Assembly: GCA_036939355.1 (NCBI GenBank)
Contig: JALLAP010001994.1
Coordinates: forward strand, 1 to 17,762
Length of the DNA stretch: 17,762 nt
Direction: 5' to 3'
Source: Thalassiosira profunda
Taxonomy: Eukaryota; Bacillariophyta; Thalassiosirophyceae; Thalassiosirales; Thalassiosiraceae
Shown: piece by piece, positions 8,206 through 17,762 of the stretch
Position numbering within the stretch: the first letter of the stretch is position 1
Layout: each line of letters begins with the position of its first letter
The notes under the pieces: model-generated
Seen by the model: the letters and a program-made list of their open reading frames with translations, nothing else
Told to the model about the DNA's origin: nothing
Databases searched by the model: none
Position numbers and translations under genes: made by a program

Positions 8206-11200
8206 TCACACCTCGGCCTTGGTAATTGCATCCGAATGGATCCACCCTTCCTTGTGAAAGATTGTTTGATCGAAAACAAACTTAATCTTCTTGTTGCTGT
8301 GGGCAAGAAGGGCGTTCATCGCGCATCCAGCCACCCACAGCCTTTCCCCCTCTGGCGTCACGCAGCCTTTCTGGAGGAAGCTCACGCAAAAACTCATACT
8401 TTCGACGCGGCCCGGAGGCTGTCCTGCAACTTGGCTGGCCTCGTGAATGATGAAGTTCATGGCGCGGTGCTTCGACGCCAGCACTGTGATTGGGGCGCCC
8501 TTCCCATCGCCACCATCGGACAGGGGCATTGCGCTCGTGATGCGGTTCCGCAGCAGAATCTCTGCCTGCGGATCTTCGGTGGTGAGCATGTACTCTGTTG
8601 CTTCCCTTTTCAGCTCGACCCGGATATCGCACGACGGGTAGGCATGATGTCCTCCGCAGAACTGACATCCCCTTTTGTTGCTGGACTTTCCATTCACGTG
8701 GATGCTGTGCTCCTTCCCAACGATGACCTGCGACAGACCCAGGCCTTGGAGGGAGGTCTTCAGCTTTTTGGATCGCGCGTCGGCAGCGTGCTCNATCGCG
8801 CGTCGGCAGCGTGCTCGTGCCTTGGCTTCGGGCGGTTCTTCGGTTGGCTCAAACGACAACTGTTCGTCGGGACTGCAACGCACATCCCGTCGCTGCGCTG
8901 AACGTTGTTGGACTGGCCCGGTTTGGTCAACATGTCCTGCAACTGCAGTGCCACCAGCGACATTTCCATCTTGCGGGCCGGGTTGAGGGTGCCAAAGCTG
9001 GCCAGCGCGGCGTCGAAGATGTTCTTCACCGTCTTCTTGTCGAGGGGCTGCACCGTCCCCTCCCTCTCGGCCACATATCCTGGAGGAGGAGCCGCATTCT
9101 GGGGAGGTGGTACGTTCTGTGTGAATGGATTCGCCGTCTGCTGCTCGGCATCGCCACTAATTCCATCTGCAGTGCCACCCGCCGGAGACGGCACGAGCGA
9201 TTCGGCAGCATAGCCGAGGATTTCGTCGATGCCGCTGGCCCCATTGTCAGTCCAGCCAACCAACGATCCCGCCACACACTCGCGAGCGAGATGCATGGGC
9301 TGGAAGAGGCCGACTTGGAATCCGTTCTTTGCGAGGATCTCGTGCGGGCACATGTCCAGTTCGGCCATCCGATCGCGGCAGTTGCACCTGTCGGATGGGC
9401 TGCGGAACACCCTGGGTGGGGCATCGGTGTATCGCAGCGAACGCACTTCTTGGACGGCTGCGTTGGTAGTTGGATCGACGGCAGCGTGTAAACGTAGATC
9501 CTGATCTGCGCGGTGCCGGAACTTCTTGTATCGCTCGTAGTACGGTTTGCTCAGGTGGTTGGCGGCCAGCAAGAGGTCGGCGTTCGTGGCGGTTTGGGGC
9601 AGGAGATTCAGCCGGGCCCTTTCCACCCGCATTTCTTGGGCCGCATCGAAGAGCCGCTTGTTCGCCTTCTTGACATGCAAACCCTGCCGCTTCATCAAGT
9701 CCCGAATGAGGACCAGCGGATGCTCGCAATAGTTGTTCCCACTCTTGTCGCCGTCGTTCAGGTATGAGAGGGCGCTGGAGTGGTTCTGCTCGCTGGCGGC
9801 ATTGCCATGCAGTCCTCTATTTCCCGGCACAAGTTCAAGGCAGTAGGAGGAGTAGGTGTGTCGCCGAGCGGCAAATGCGTCCAAGTCGCTCTCCCACTGG
9901 CCATTCCTCACTTGCTGGGCTTGGAGTAGCTCCTTTGCGGCGCGAAGCGTGTCGTCGAATTCGAACGCCGAGGAAGCGTACACCATCTTCTCCAAGTGGC
10001 CCTTGAGGACGCTGTATCCCGCCTTGCCAAACATTTTCTCGAGGCCGGAATCAACCAAATGCCACTGATCAGAAAAGTAAACCGCCTTAGCGAAACCCAG
10101 TTCGCCGGCAATCAACTCCTCATCGAACACCCCGTCTCCTGCCACGACAAGCACCTCCGATAGGGGCCGGCCGGGAGAACTCTCGGCAAGAAATGTGCTG
10201 AGAAACTTGTACATATCAGTACGCTCGCCGCACAAAATGCCTTCGCAGCCGATGCACAGCTTCTTCATTTCATCGTACATCGACACGGCCACGTATGGCC
10301 AGAGCAATGTGTTGATGCCCCGCTTCATCATATCGAGGCAAATGTAGGAGCCGAAGAGCTCAAAATTCCTGCGCATCGTTGCGGTTTGCCACAGCACTCC
10401 CAGCAGCTTCTTCTTCCCGCCCGACTCGTCTCTTGCGAGTTTGTATGTGAAGCCCTTCGCCCGTGCCTGGATAAGATCCAAGTACTCGATGAACGAGAAT
10501 ATTTCATCATCGTTTCCATTGGCACTCTCCATCACCTCAAGGCACAACGTGTGGGCCAATTCATACGCTTCATCATCATCAAGAGAAACGGAGTTGTCGA
10601 TACCCCGCAACATTTCGTTCGCGTTCGCCACTTTCTTCCATTCCTCATACTCTCCATTAGTGTCGCGATACACTGGCAGCAACCGCATAACTTTCACCCG
10701 GATATTGAACACATCATGCTTTGATATTTCTTTCGCCCTCGGCCACACCGGCTGCAGCACCCTCTTGATCAGCGACGACGATAACTTGCCCCCGTTCTCC
10801 ATGTAGTTGCACAACGAATAGAGGGCGTTGGTAGGCATTGCTTCGACGTATTTCCCGGCCCGTTGCACAACTGCAATTCGATTCGACCGACTTGGTTTGC
10901 AATTGCCCCCGTGAGTGCAAACGGCACTTGTGATCACGATAGGTTTGTCCCACTGCTTTTGATACGATGGCTTTGGCTTTGCAGCTTTGCTGTTCTCGGG
11001 AAAGTATCGTTCCTTTACCAATGCCCTCATGGCGACCTTCCACGTGCAGCCCGCCGGCAGCTTGTGCGTGAGGTTCCGCTTCGATTTGTCCTCCCCGTAT
11101 CTATTGCACAAGATGTAATCCTGCTTCAATATTGCATGCCACCCATGAAGCTGTGCGACGTTGGTAGCGGCCACAAAGGCGAGATCTCTACTGATCCATG

Positions 11201-11444
11201 TCTCGTCGGCGATGAACAGCTCGCGGGATATCGCATCGAAATCGCACACCGTGGGGTCGTACTCCGGGGAGCTGCTGCTGCACCTCTTAATGAGCTCGTC
11301 GGCGTTGAAGTCAACCACGGCGGTGGAGCAGTGTTTATTGTCTGGCCCGTATGTGACCTCGCCATACGTCTTCAATGACCTCGCGAATAATGTGGACGGG
11401 CTATCCGCTGCCGCGGGGGGGGCCGCGGAGGTGGCGGATGCCAT
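8206..11444 (-). CDS. Mutator-like (MULE) transposase with SWIM and CCHC zinc motifs
   Basis: Start ATG is at 11444 and stop TGA at 8206-8208. As given, the frame breaks at an N (8794) that separates two identical 22-bp copies. Counting one copy as an assembly artefact (23 bp) restores one frame of 1071 aa. The N-terminal region has Cys/His residues (C113, C133, C176, H178) in a WRKY-GCM1/FLYWCH-like arrangement, probably for binding the terminal repeats. The RNase H-like core shows D371 (CLDMMKRGIN), D437 (VVAGDGVFDEE), the DQWH motif at ~459-462 and E552 (NAASEQNHSS), matching the DD...(C/D)xWH...E pattern of MULE transposases. A SWIM zinc finger follows (C687-x-C689...C699-P-H701), and near the C-terminus a zinc knuckle (CQFCGGHHAYPSC). 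It should catalyse cut-and-paste transposition from the flanking inverted repeats. Apart from the artefact there is no stop or frameshift, so it may be recently active. Confidence 0.85.
8772..8816. other. Assembly join: two identical 22-bp copies around one N
   Basis: 8772-8793 and 8795-8816 are identical, with N at 8794. Such a join is typical when contig ends that overlap are concatenated with a token gap. Removing one copy plus the N (23 bp) brings the two parts of the transposase frame into register. Confidence 0.85.
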
Positions 11445-11981
11445 GGTTCAGGAGAGAGTTGCCTGCGAGCTTGTCCTCGTGCACCGTCGCACGCGCGCCA
11501 TCCTCCGGCTGCACACTCCGTCTGTCTACGCAATTTTGTACCACGGCTTCTGTAGAATTACGAGAAAGACTAGGTAACCCCCTCCGTGCTAAATCACGCA
11601 GATATCGAGTACCGGTCCAAACAGACCTCTGTGTCTCTGAGTCACAGCTCGACCCAAATTTGGCGGGAATCTCCGGCGTCTCTGATGAGCCACTCATTTT
11701 GTCGCCGCCCAGATCGTCGCCCAACTCGTCGCCGCCCGTTCAGACCTCCTGGCGGCGGGGGTCAGGTCGTGTCGACTACGATGCGTGTCGACTTCCATCC
11801 GTCCGAACATAGTGATTCCTCTGTATAATTGGCGGATTGGGCGGAAGATCGCAAAGTTGAAGTGAAGGAGGAAGAGGCGCGCGTGGGCTTGGGGAGCGCC
11901 TCTTGCGCAGCTGGGTCAAACAATTGGTTGGAGAGGGTGCTAGAGGTGCATGCCTGTAGCCGAGAGAGGGGAGGTGCGGCG
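11445..11981. promoter_or_regulatory. Divergent intergenic region: transposase promoter/right end and upstream of the dsRBD-like gene
   Basis: The first half is the presumed leader and promoter of the transposase, ending in the right inverted repeat (11702-11754). Beyond it, GTGTCGAC occurs twice around 11768-11792, and a TATAATT sequence (11824-11830) lies about 155 bp before the ATG at 11982. The 11982 frame is open back to about 11829 but has no ATG there, so a short upstream exon cannot be excluded. Confidence 0.4.
11702..11754. repeat. Right inverted repeat (candidate TIR)
   Basis: Partner of 6561-6613. It contains three GTCGCC-based 12-mers and ends near CCTGGCG. It lies between the transposase start and the plus-strand gene at 11982. 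Confidence 0.75.
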
Positions 11982-13340
11982 ATGGATGTGGATGTCGATG
12001 CCGACAACGGCGGATGGGGCCGCCCTCGCCCCAAGTTCGAGGATCTTGTGCCCAATTCCGATCCGGAGCCCGAGCCGGAGCCCGATCCGGAGCCTCCCCT
12101 CGATGGACAAGGGGGCTCGGACGATAGCACGGAGGATATGACTAGCGGTGCACCGACCGGACGCGTCGCACGCCTGATCGACTACCCCCTAGCAGGATAC
12201 GACGGCGCTCCTTGTGGAGAGCTCAACCAGTTATATGTGAACGAGGGACATAATGTGCATCCAAAGAAGTTCTACACTGTGTGGGATAACGAGGGGGAAC
12301 CCCACAACCGGGAATTCACTGCAGTCTTCACCTGTCCAGTCACCGGCGAGCACTTTGCCTCCGGAATTTGGGCCAATGATAAGGGTGTGACGAGCATCGA
12401 CGGCGTTCATTGGTACAAAAAGAAACAGTACGCAAAAATTGCTGCAGCCGCCAAATGCCTGGATTGCGCTTCGTTGCGGCGCTGCATCGGGACGGAGAAG
12501 GAACCGTATCAGAGATGCAAGGATGCTCCTCGCTTGCCTTCAGATGCCACGCCTAAAGGATTGCCACCAGGGGTTGTGCTTCCATCCCCACTTCCTAGAG
12601 ATGAAGAGGCAGGAAACGAAGAGCCGGATTCTCTCACAAAGCGAGCTTTGCACCAATGGTATCTTTCGTTTACAAGGAAGCTTGGTACGATTGGCATTGA
12701 GCTGGAGATGCCAATTAATGAAAGTGGACCCCATGCGGATAACTACGACTGTTTGTCAAGGGGGGATGACCACAACAATCTGTTTACGGCTATCTTCACT
12801 TGCAACTTTACGGGAGAACGTTTCGCCAGCGGCAAACTGGTTGGAAAGGAGGGAGAGTACAGCACCTCTCATTGGTACTACAACGCAGGAGACCAGATCC
12901 TATTCAACACGGACAGTAGCGATGTCGAGGATCGTCTGGGATTTCAGAAGGCCAACCTCGTGTGGTACAGAACCAAGAAAGACGCCGAGGATGCTGCGGC
13001 TGGGCGCGCAATCGATTGTCTAAGGTTCAGGGATGGTTCAGACTATGGTTCAGACTATTCTGGCTTGACCATAAAGTCCTGCAGTGAAGCGCCGTACAAT
13101 GTTGAAGATTCGCCAATGCCTCAAGAAGTTCGCGGAGCGGTCGTCGGCCATAATGAACTGTTCGGCGAGTCTATCATAGAGCTCTGGCACACAGTCCCTT
13201 ACGTTGACCGCCTGACAGTTCGTTTTGGAGTGCCCGGGCTGCATAGCTTCCTAGAGGGCCCCCAAGGAGAAGTTTACTGGCGAGAAAGATATGTGCAATG
13301 TCGTAGACAAGTTGAGGACGTTCGCAGTAGTGGCAGTTAG
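11982..13340 (+). CDS. Protein with two dsRBD-like modules (FTAxFTC..TGExFASG)
   Basis: The ATG at 11982 is the first in a frame that runs unspliced to TAG at 13338-13340 (452 aa). The N-terminus is acidic and Pro-rich (residues ~4-55, with a PEPEPEPDPEPP run). Two copies of one module follow. Copy 1 (~111-163) has FTAVFTCPVTGEHFASG, then WYKKKQYAKIAAAAKCLDC. Copy 2 (~267-349) has FTAIFTCNFTGERFASG, a ~28-residue insert, then WYRTKKDAEDAAAGRAIDC. The order strand - strand - KKxAxxAAAxxAxxC helix is that of double-stranded RNA-binding domains, whose last helix carries KKxAK.AA. The linker contains ALHQWYLSFTRKLGTIGIELE-like sequence. The C-terminal ~100 residues are not recognised. RNA binding is inferred from the helix motif, not proven. 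The duplicated F-T-C...T-G-E signature may define its own family. The stop lies 12 bp from the stop of the convergent Cabin1-like gene. Confidence 0.75.
   Translation: MDVDVDADNGGWGRPRPKFEDLVPNSDPEPEPEPDPEPPLDGQGGSDDSTEDMTSGAPTGRVARLIDYPLAGYDGAPCGELNQLYVNEGHNVHPKKFYTVWDNEGEPHNREFTAVFTCPVTGEHFASGIWANDKGVTSIDGVHWYKKKQYAKIAAAAKCLDCASLRRCIGTEKEPYQRCKDAPRLPSDATPKGLPPGVVLPSPLPRDEEAGNEEPDSLTKRALHQWYLSFTRKLGTIGIELEMPINESGPHADNYDCLSRGDDHNNLFTAIFTCNFTGERFASGKLVGKEGEYSTSHWYYNAGDQILFNTDSSDVEDRLGFQKANLVWYRTKKDAEDAAAGRAIDCLRFRDGSDYGSDYSGLTIKSCSEAPYNVEDSPMPQEVRGAVVGHNELFGESIIELWHTVPYVDRLTVRFGVPGLHSFLEGPQGEVYWRERYVQCRRQVEDVRSSGS
13036..13059 (+). repeat. Short tandem duplication encoding GSDYGSDY
   Basis: GGTTCAGACTAT occurs twice in a row inside the dsRBD-like gene, giving a repeated GSDY just after the second module. 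It looks like a minor slippage event in a linker. Confidence 0.7.
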
Positions 13341-13352
13341 TTGTCCTGGGCT

Positions 13353-16300
13353 TTATCTTTCTTCTCTTTTCTTTGAAGCAACCTTTGCCGCCTTCTCTCC
13401 TTGCATTACGGCCTTCGCTTTCGATGCGGCTCCTTCCAGAATTGAGCACAGAGTATCGCCATCCATGCCGTCCATGTGGACAGATGATATTCTGTAGCCC
13501 GATTGGATCGAGAGATAGCATTTGCAGAACGCCTGCACTGCGAACAATTCACTTCTTCTGGGAAATTCCGCCACTTGTTTGGGCGACGAATTCAGACGAA
13601 GAAACAGAGCATGGCACTGCTTGAAGTGTTGCGTGAGCTTCATTCTTCCTTCCTTGTCAACGCCAGTCTTCTTCATCTTGGCCAGATCAGCCAACGTGAT
13701 CTCAGCAATGGCATTCACGAGGGAAAGTTTCACCTTCGTGATGATACCTTTCGCCGAACCGCGGAGAAGCGGCTGCTTCGAGTGCTTGCCAGGGTCTCCT
13801 CCCTGCAAGACGGCGCTTGCTTCGTAGAAGGAAGGCAAGTCCTGATTGGTGGTGGCTACCAAATTCAGCAGAGCCTCCATCTTGTCTTTGTCGGCACTCA
13901 AGCGCAGGCAATCGACGTAAGCCCGAATGTACTTCCATCTCAGCGCATCGTATTTCCGAAAAGAGTCGTTTAGTACCTCGAAGGGAGTGGGGGCGGTGGA
14001 TGTTGTCATCCACACAGCGCAAAGCTGAACTCTGTTGTGAGTGAAGAAAGCATTGCTGTACCGTGAGTAAGGAAGACTGGTGGACGCAAATTCTGCCAGA
14101 GGTTCTTACCTTCTCTTCTCAAACAACTTTGACATGACCTCGGAGGCACTCTTGACGCAACATTCGGGGTCGAGTCCTCTGATGCGGTAGCTCTTGATCG
14201 CAGGTATGGCTTGCTTGCTTCCAACGCTCAAACTGCAGTCCGGATCATGAAAGGCAGGCGCCCAACAGTACGCTTGGGCCAAGCGGTAGGCGGCGCGGTG
14301 AAACAACGGCACCTCTTGTCGGCAATGAGAGAACGCTGGAGATCATTGCATCAGAGGTTGGTGAGGTGGCGTTGGGATAAGTATGTTCACAAGTCCAGGC
14401 ACTCACCTTCAACGCAATCGGAGAATAGATCCCACGTTTTGCCACGGACTCCCGTTGCAGACGATTGGTTGTTCGACTCGTCAAACCAAGCAACAGATGC
14501 GATACGATACGCTTCCAACTCAGCCAAATCGCGCTCTCCTGCGGCGCGCTTGATTGCAGATAGCAGCACTTTGAACCTGGAGGCATGAAGTCGATACAGG
14601 CATTCCAGTGACCCATGCGAGCTTCCCCCCAGTTTATCTGGGGTCCAACTGCTTGACGTTTCGGTCTTCTTGGCATCGGAATATGCCTCAGAATAGTTGC
14701 GTATGGCCTCCGCCATGATGGGTTCGTATGCTCGGGTCGAGTTCCCAGCTCCAGTGGCGTCCGTGGAATACCGCTCGTCCTTCAGAGTCGATGCAATTTT
14801 CTCCAAGGATTTGCCAAGCATGAACTGCTCCTCCCAGGAGACGGTTTCGCTTTTCTGGGCAAAGTCACTGCTTGTGCAGAGCTGGATGGCTTCCTGAAAG
14901 CAAAACTTGGAACGTTCGGCAATCGATCTCTTTTCATGCGGTGTCATCGAATGCATCGGATAGCCATAGACGGTGGAAGCCATGACGTCTCCGTAGAGGC
15001 TGGTACCAGCCTCCTCGCTGATTTCAGACGGGTGCATGCCGCCTTGGCTGCTTTGCTTCGCAATGTATCTCGCCACCAAAAGAGCCCTCACTTTCATTGT
15101 GCGCAGCGCAAATACAAACATCCCAGCCCAAGCGTTGGCCCACGCGGCGTAGTCGCCGTTCTCCAACATGGACTGAATTTCTTTCCAGCAAAGGTAGTCG
15201 GCGCTCTGGCCGCTCTCACCAGTGGAACCACCAGCCTCTGTATTCTTTGGAGCTATGGTGGCCCCAATACTCTCTGCAAAGGCTTGAAGCGAACCCAAGT
15301 TGGACCATGCGTACTTCATGTAAACGCTGAGATCATCGCCGATAAATGGCGTCCAGTTCTGGCGAGATTGCTCGTATTCCTCAAGCTGAGACTGCTTCAA
15401 GGCCTCCAGGCTCAATGTCGACGGAGCTTGTCTTTTCGACTCAGAGGTCAGATAGAAATCAGCGGAGGCATACGATTCCTGGACTCGCACCAACCGGTCG
15501 CTGATAATGTCAGCCTTGAAGCCCAGACATTCGCTGAGATTGACCCAGCCCTCGGCATTCTTCGGGTTGTAGCACAGGTCGTCTAGAACGGCTTCAAACT
15601 TCTGGTGGAGGCTCATTTCGTGGCTTTGCGTCATCTCTCGCTCTTCCGACAGCCCCTGGCCATCCGTGTCGGAGGAAGCCTGCTGGCTGGAATCGAGGTG
15701 ATGAATTGGATCCTTTGCGAGTTCGCGCGTCACGTGGCGACGGAGAACCTCGGCGCCACTTGGGTCTTCATCGCCAATGCTGGTGCTCGCGGCGTCATCC
15801 AAAGCCCAAAGAGGAAACCCGGGCGGCAAGTCGGTCCCGGCAGTGTCAACGTTCTTCTCCGCAGCAAACAAATAATCTTTGATCGCTTTTCTGGCTCTGC
15901 TCGCTTCTGCGTCTGCAGGAGGAAGGGCCAACTCGACTGTTTCAAACGCCTTTCTCGGTGGTGACTTGCGGTTGCCATGGTACACGCGTTTGATGCAGCG
16001 AAAAATCTGCCAGGCAGCCGCTAACGATTCAGGGGCGTGCTTCTTCGACGAGTCTTGGTCAGCGTTTGAGAGCGAGAAACCAAACAATGGCCAGCACGCC
16101 TTGCCAAGTAGGAGGTCAATTGAGGTGCCGCATTCTCTTGCCCCATATGGATAGGCGCTCGCGAGGTTCTCTGAGAACAAACCAAAGAGATTATCCGACA
16201 GTGACGCAAGCACTCGGACAACCACGAGGGGCAGGAATGGTCCGTGCTGACTAGACGGAAAGGTATTTGATGCTTGGCTCATCTCTTTCTCATCCACGGA

Positions 16301-17762
16301 CCCAAACACAAGCGACACACATTGCACCAATTGGCAAATGGAGCGCAACAGCACCCTCCTCCGCTGCTGTTCTTCTTCGTCTGCCGATTTGTTGGGAAGG
16401 AACAGCCCATTCACGCTAGCCTCCGAGTCAAAGAAGTCAGAGAAACTCAAAGGATGGGTGTCGGACTGCTCCATTGCCTTTGATGCTCCTTCGATTGAAA
16501 CGCCTGGAGAGCCACACAGTGACACAATGGCGGCGGAGACAGGCACCTTGATCCTGCGTCTCACAGCTCTTTCCGCCGGCGATGGTGCTTCACTCTGATA
16601 GAAAAACAACAAGGCATCTGCCAATTGGGCCAGCGGAGACGTGGCTCGAGACTGAAAGGCCGTGGATTCGACGTCCACATCTGCACCAACCAAAGCTTTG
16701 ATGAGATGGGAGACTTCCACCGTGCCATCTCCCTTCACTTGCGATGGGTTTTGCGACAGCAACTCTGCGATTTCATTGGCCGCGAGGAACACCAACTCGG
16801 CATGAGCTGAGAGTCGTGCCTGCCACGTCTTCAGCCTTTTATCAGTTGCCGAGGCAATCAGATCAGCGAATTCTGTTCTCCGCAGGATAAGGGCCTTGGC
16901 TAAGTTGACGAGGTAAAAGCTCTCAACTCTCTCTCGAGCTTCTTGTGACAGTCCGTGGCAATGCCGCAGAGCCAGCACAAGCCTGGAGATTGACCGACAG
17001 AGATAAAGTTGGAGGCGAGAGTCGTCGTTCTTGTCGCACGCGGCGCTTAGGGTGGAGTGCACGATGCTGCAAAGCTGTTCTCCCTCCACACATGCGTTCA
17101 TGCAAGCCTGTAGATCGGCCTCGCTGGGGTACGAAGCTATCATGTCTGCCAATTTGTCTGTGAAGAAGTTCACGACGAGCATGAGCTGTTCTCTCCTCTC
17201 AAGGCTCCTCTTCGTGGCATCGGCATCAGCATCCTCATGCAACGCAGCTTGGTCGCCTTGACGAGACCCGGCTTTTGAGGTGGCATTGGGCTGTTTGTCA
17301 GATAATCTCGCTCTAGCGAGCAGTGCCGTAAAGGCCAGTTTTGTGTAAATCTGAAACAGTGATGGAATCTTCTCCTCTGATGCGACGAGGGACGACGCCA
17401 AGACTTCAATGATCGACGGCCGCGATGATTGGCCTGTTTGGCCAGCGATACTTGCATCTTGGGAGGAGGGGATGGCTGTCCAATGCCCTTCTCCAGACCA
17501 CGAAGTCTCTTCCTCAGACGAGTATGCATTCAGACCAGATAGATGGTGGTCTTCCTGCAATAAAAAGTCGTTCAAGAGCTCCTCGAGTGCATCGCTTGCC
17601 TTTTCACCATTCGTATTGTATCGGTCGAGCAATTCGATCCCCAGCGAAGCCAATTTCGCCTTGTCCTCGGCATCCACAACAACGGCACCACCCTCCTGTG
17701 ATCTCTCTTGCATCTTGATCTTGACCTCCTGGTAGGATTGCCGGGCTTTGGAAACGATTGCC
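13353..17762 (-). CDS. CABIN1: Cabin1/Hir3-like subunit of the HIRA histone chaperone complex (C-terminal part)
   Basis: Three exons: 14407-17762 (open at the right edge, so the N-terminus is missing), 14110-14335 and 13353-14031, about 1419 residues visible. Introns are 14336-14406 (GTGAGT...TCTCCAG, phase 1) and 14032-14109 (GTAAGA...CAACAG, phase 2); both joins keep the frame. Family landmarks in order: the helical CYNPKNAEGWVNLSECLG segment; EEQFMLGKSLEKIAS; SLECLYRLHASRFKVLL; then across the splice junctions CRQEVPLFHRAAYRLAQAY and VWMTTSTAPTPFEVLNDSFRKYDALRWKY. These match conserved blocks of animal Cabin1, plant calcineurin-binding-protein homologues and yeast Hir3. The protein is a TPR/alpha-helical scaffold of the replication-independent H3.3-H4 deposition complex in the nucleus. 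The usual N-terminal TPR repeats would lie beyond the edge. A Lys/Arg-rich tail (KAAKVASKKREER) ends it. Sequence similarity is recalled from family knowledge, not searched. Confidence 0.8.
14032..14109 (-). other. 78-nt intron of the Cabin1-like gene
   Basis: Donor AGAAG|GTAAGA, acceptor CTCACAACAG|AGTT, phase 2. It joins FEKR(R) to VQLCAVWMTTST, continuing the conserved block without a gap. Confidence 0.8.
14336..14406 (-). other. 71-nt intron of the Cabin1-like gene
   Basis: Donor GAAG|GTGAGT, acceptor GATCTCCAG|CGTT, phase 1. Splicing restores the conserved EAFSHCRQEVPLFHRA block, which strongly supports the model. Confidence 0.8.

Larger units (their letters stand above)
6561..11754 (-). 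mobile_element. Candidate Mutator-like (MULE) DNA transposon, two convergent genes
   Basis: The unit is delimited by 53-bp inverted repeats at 6561-6613 and 11702-11754. The right arm lies about 258 bp upstream of the transposase start (11444, minus strand). The left arm lies about 298 bp upstream of a plus-strand ATG (6911) whose frame leads into a Cys-rich repeat array. Both genes read inward and end 21 bp apart (8184 and 8206). This matches the layout of maize MuDR, whose mudrA and mudrB genes are transcribed convergently from promoters in the terminal repeats. I found no clear 9-11 bp target-site duplication directly outside the arms, so the true ends may lie slightly further out. The transposase supports the class assignment; the exact boundaries are inference. 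Confidence 0.6.

Noticed and set aside
10386..10806. Plus-strand ORFs within the transposase gene
   Set aside because: Shadows of a frame that carries conserved MULE and SWIM motifs.
6552..11763. Target-site duplication for the MULE element
   Set aside because: The 9 bases immediately outside the two 53-bp arms do not match, so no duplication is claimed.
1..17762. CRISPR arrays, rRNA or prokaryotic operon signals
   Set aside because: No short regular spacer-repeat arrays or Shine-Dalgarno-led gene clusters; spliced genes show eukaryotic nuclear DNA.

Overview
The window looks like nuclear DNA of a protist or microalga. It is GC-rich and gene-dense. It has short GT-AG introns (44 to 86 nt), several with CTAAC/CTNAC-like branch sites just before the acceptor. 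Protein families typical of eukaryotes are present: a Cabin1/Hir3-type histone chaperone subunit, a BAR-like protein, an OTU protease and a Mutator-like transposase. A stramenopile-type alga is my best guess, but that is inference; no marker gene is present.

Layout. (1) 1-1179, minus: 5' part of a probable BAR-domain gene, cut by the left edge, with one tiny intron. (2) 1452-5684, minus: a four-exon gene of about 1337 aa. It joins a membrane segment, an SdrD_B-like Ig-type domain, a glycine linker, a ubiquitin-like domain ending in LRGG, an OTU cysteine-protease domain, internal repeats, a Cys-rich zinc region and a basic tail. (3) 5685-6560: no confident gene; one strong palindrome and one direct repeat. 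(4) 6561-11754: a candidate Mutator-like element bounded by 53-bp inverted repeats (51/53 identical). The right arm leads inward into a transposase gene on the minus strand (11444 to 8206). The left arm leads inward to a plus-strand Cys-rich repeat array (about 7331-8127). The two genes converge, with 21 bp between their stops, recalling the two-gene layout of maize MuDR. (5) 11982-13340, plus: an acidic-leader protein with two copies of a dsRBD-like module. (6) 13353-17762, minus: the C-terminal part of a Cabin1/Hir3 homologue in three exons, convergent with the previous gene with only 12 bp between stops and cut by the right edge.

The host genes show no obvious pathway link. The most interesting items are the SdrD_B-ubiquitin-like-OTU fusion and the MuDR-like element with a CxxC-array gene in the accessory position. 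One N at 8794 lies between two identical 22-bp copies; this looks like an assembly artefact that falsely splits the transposase.
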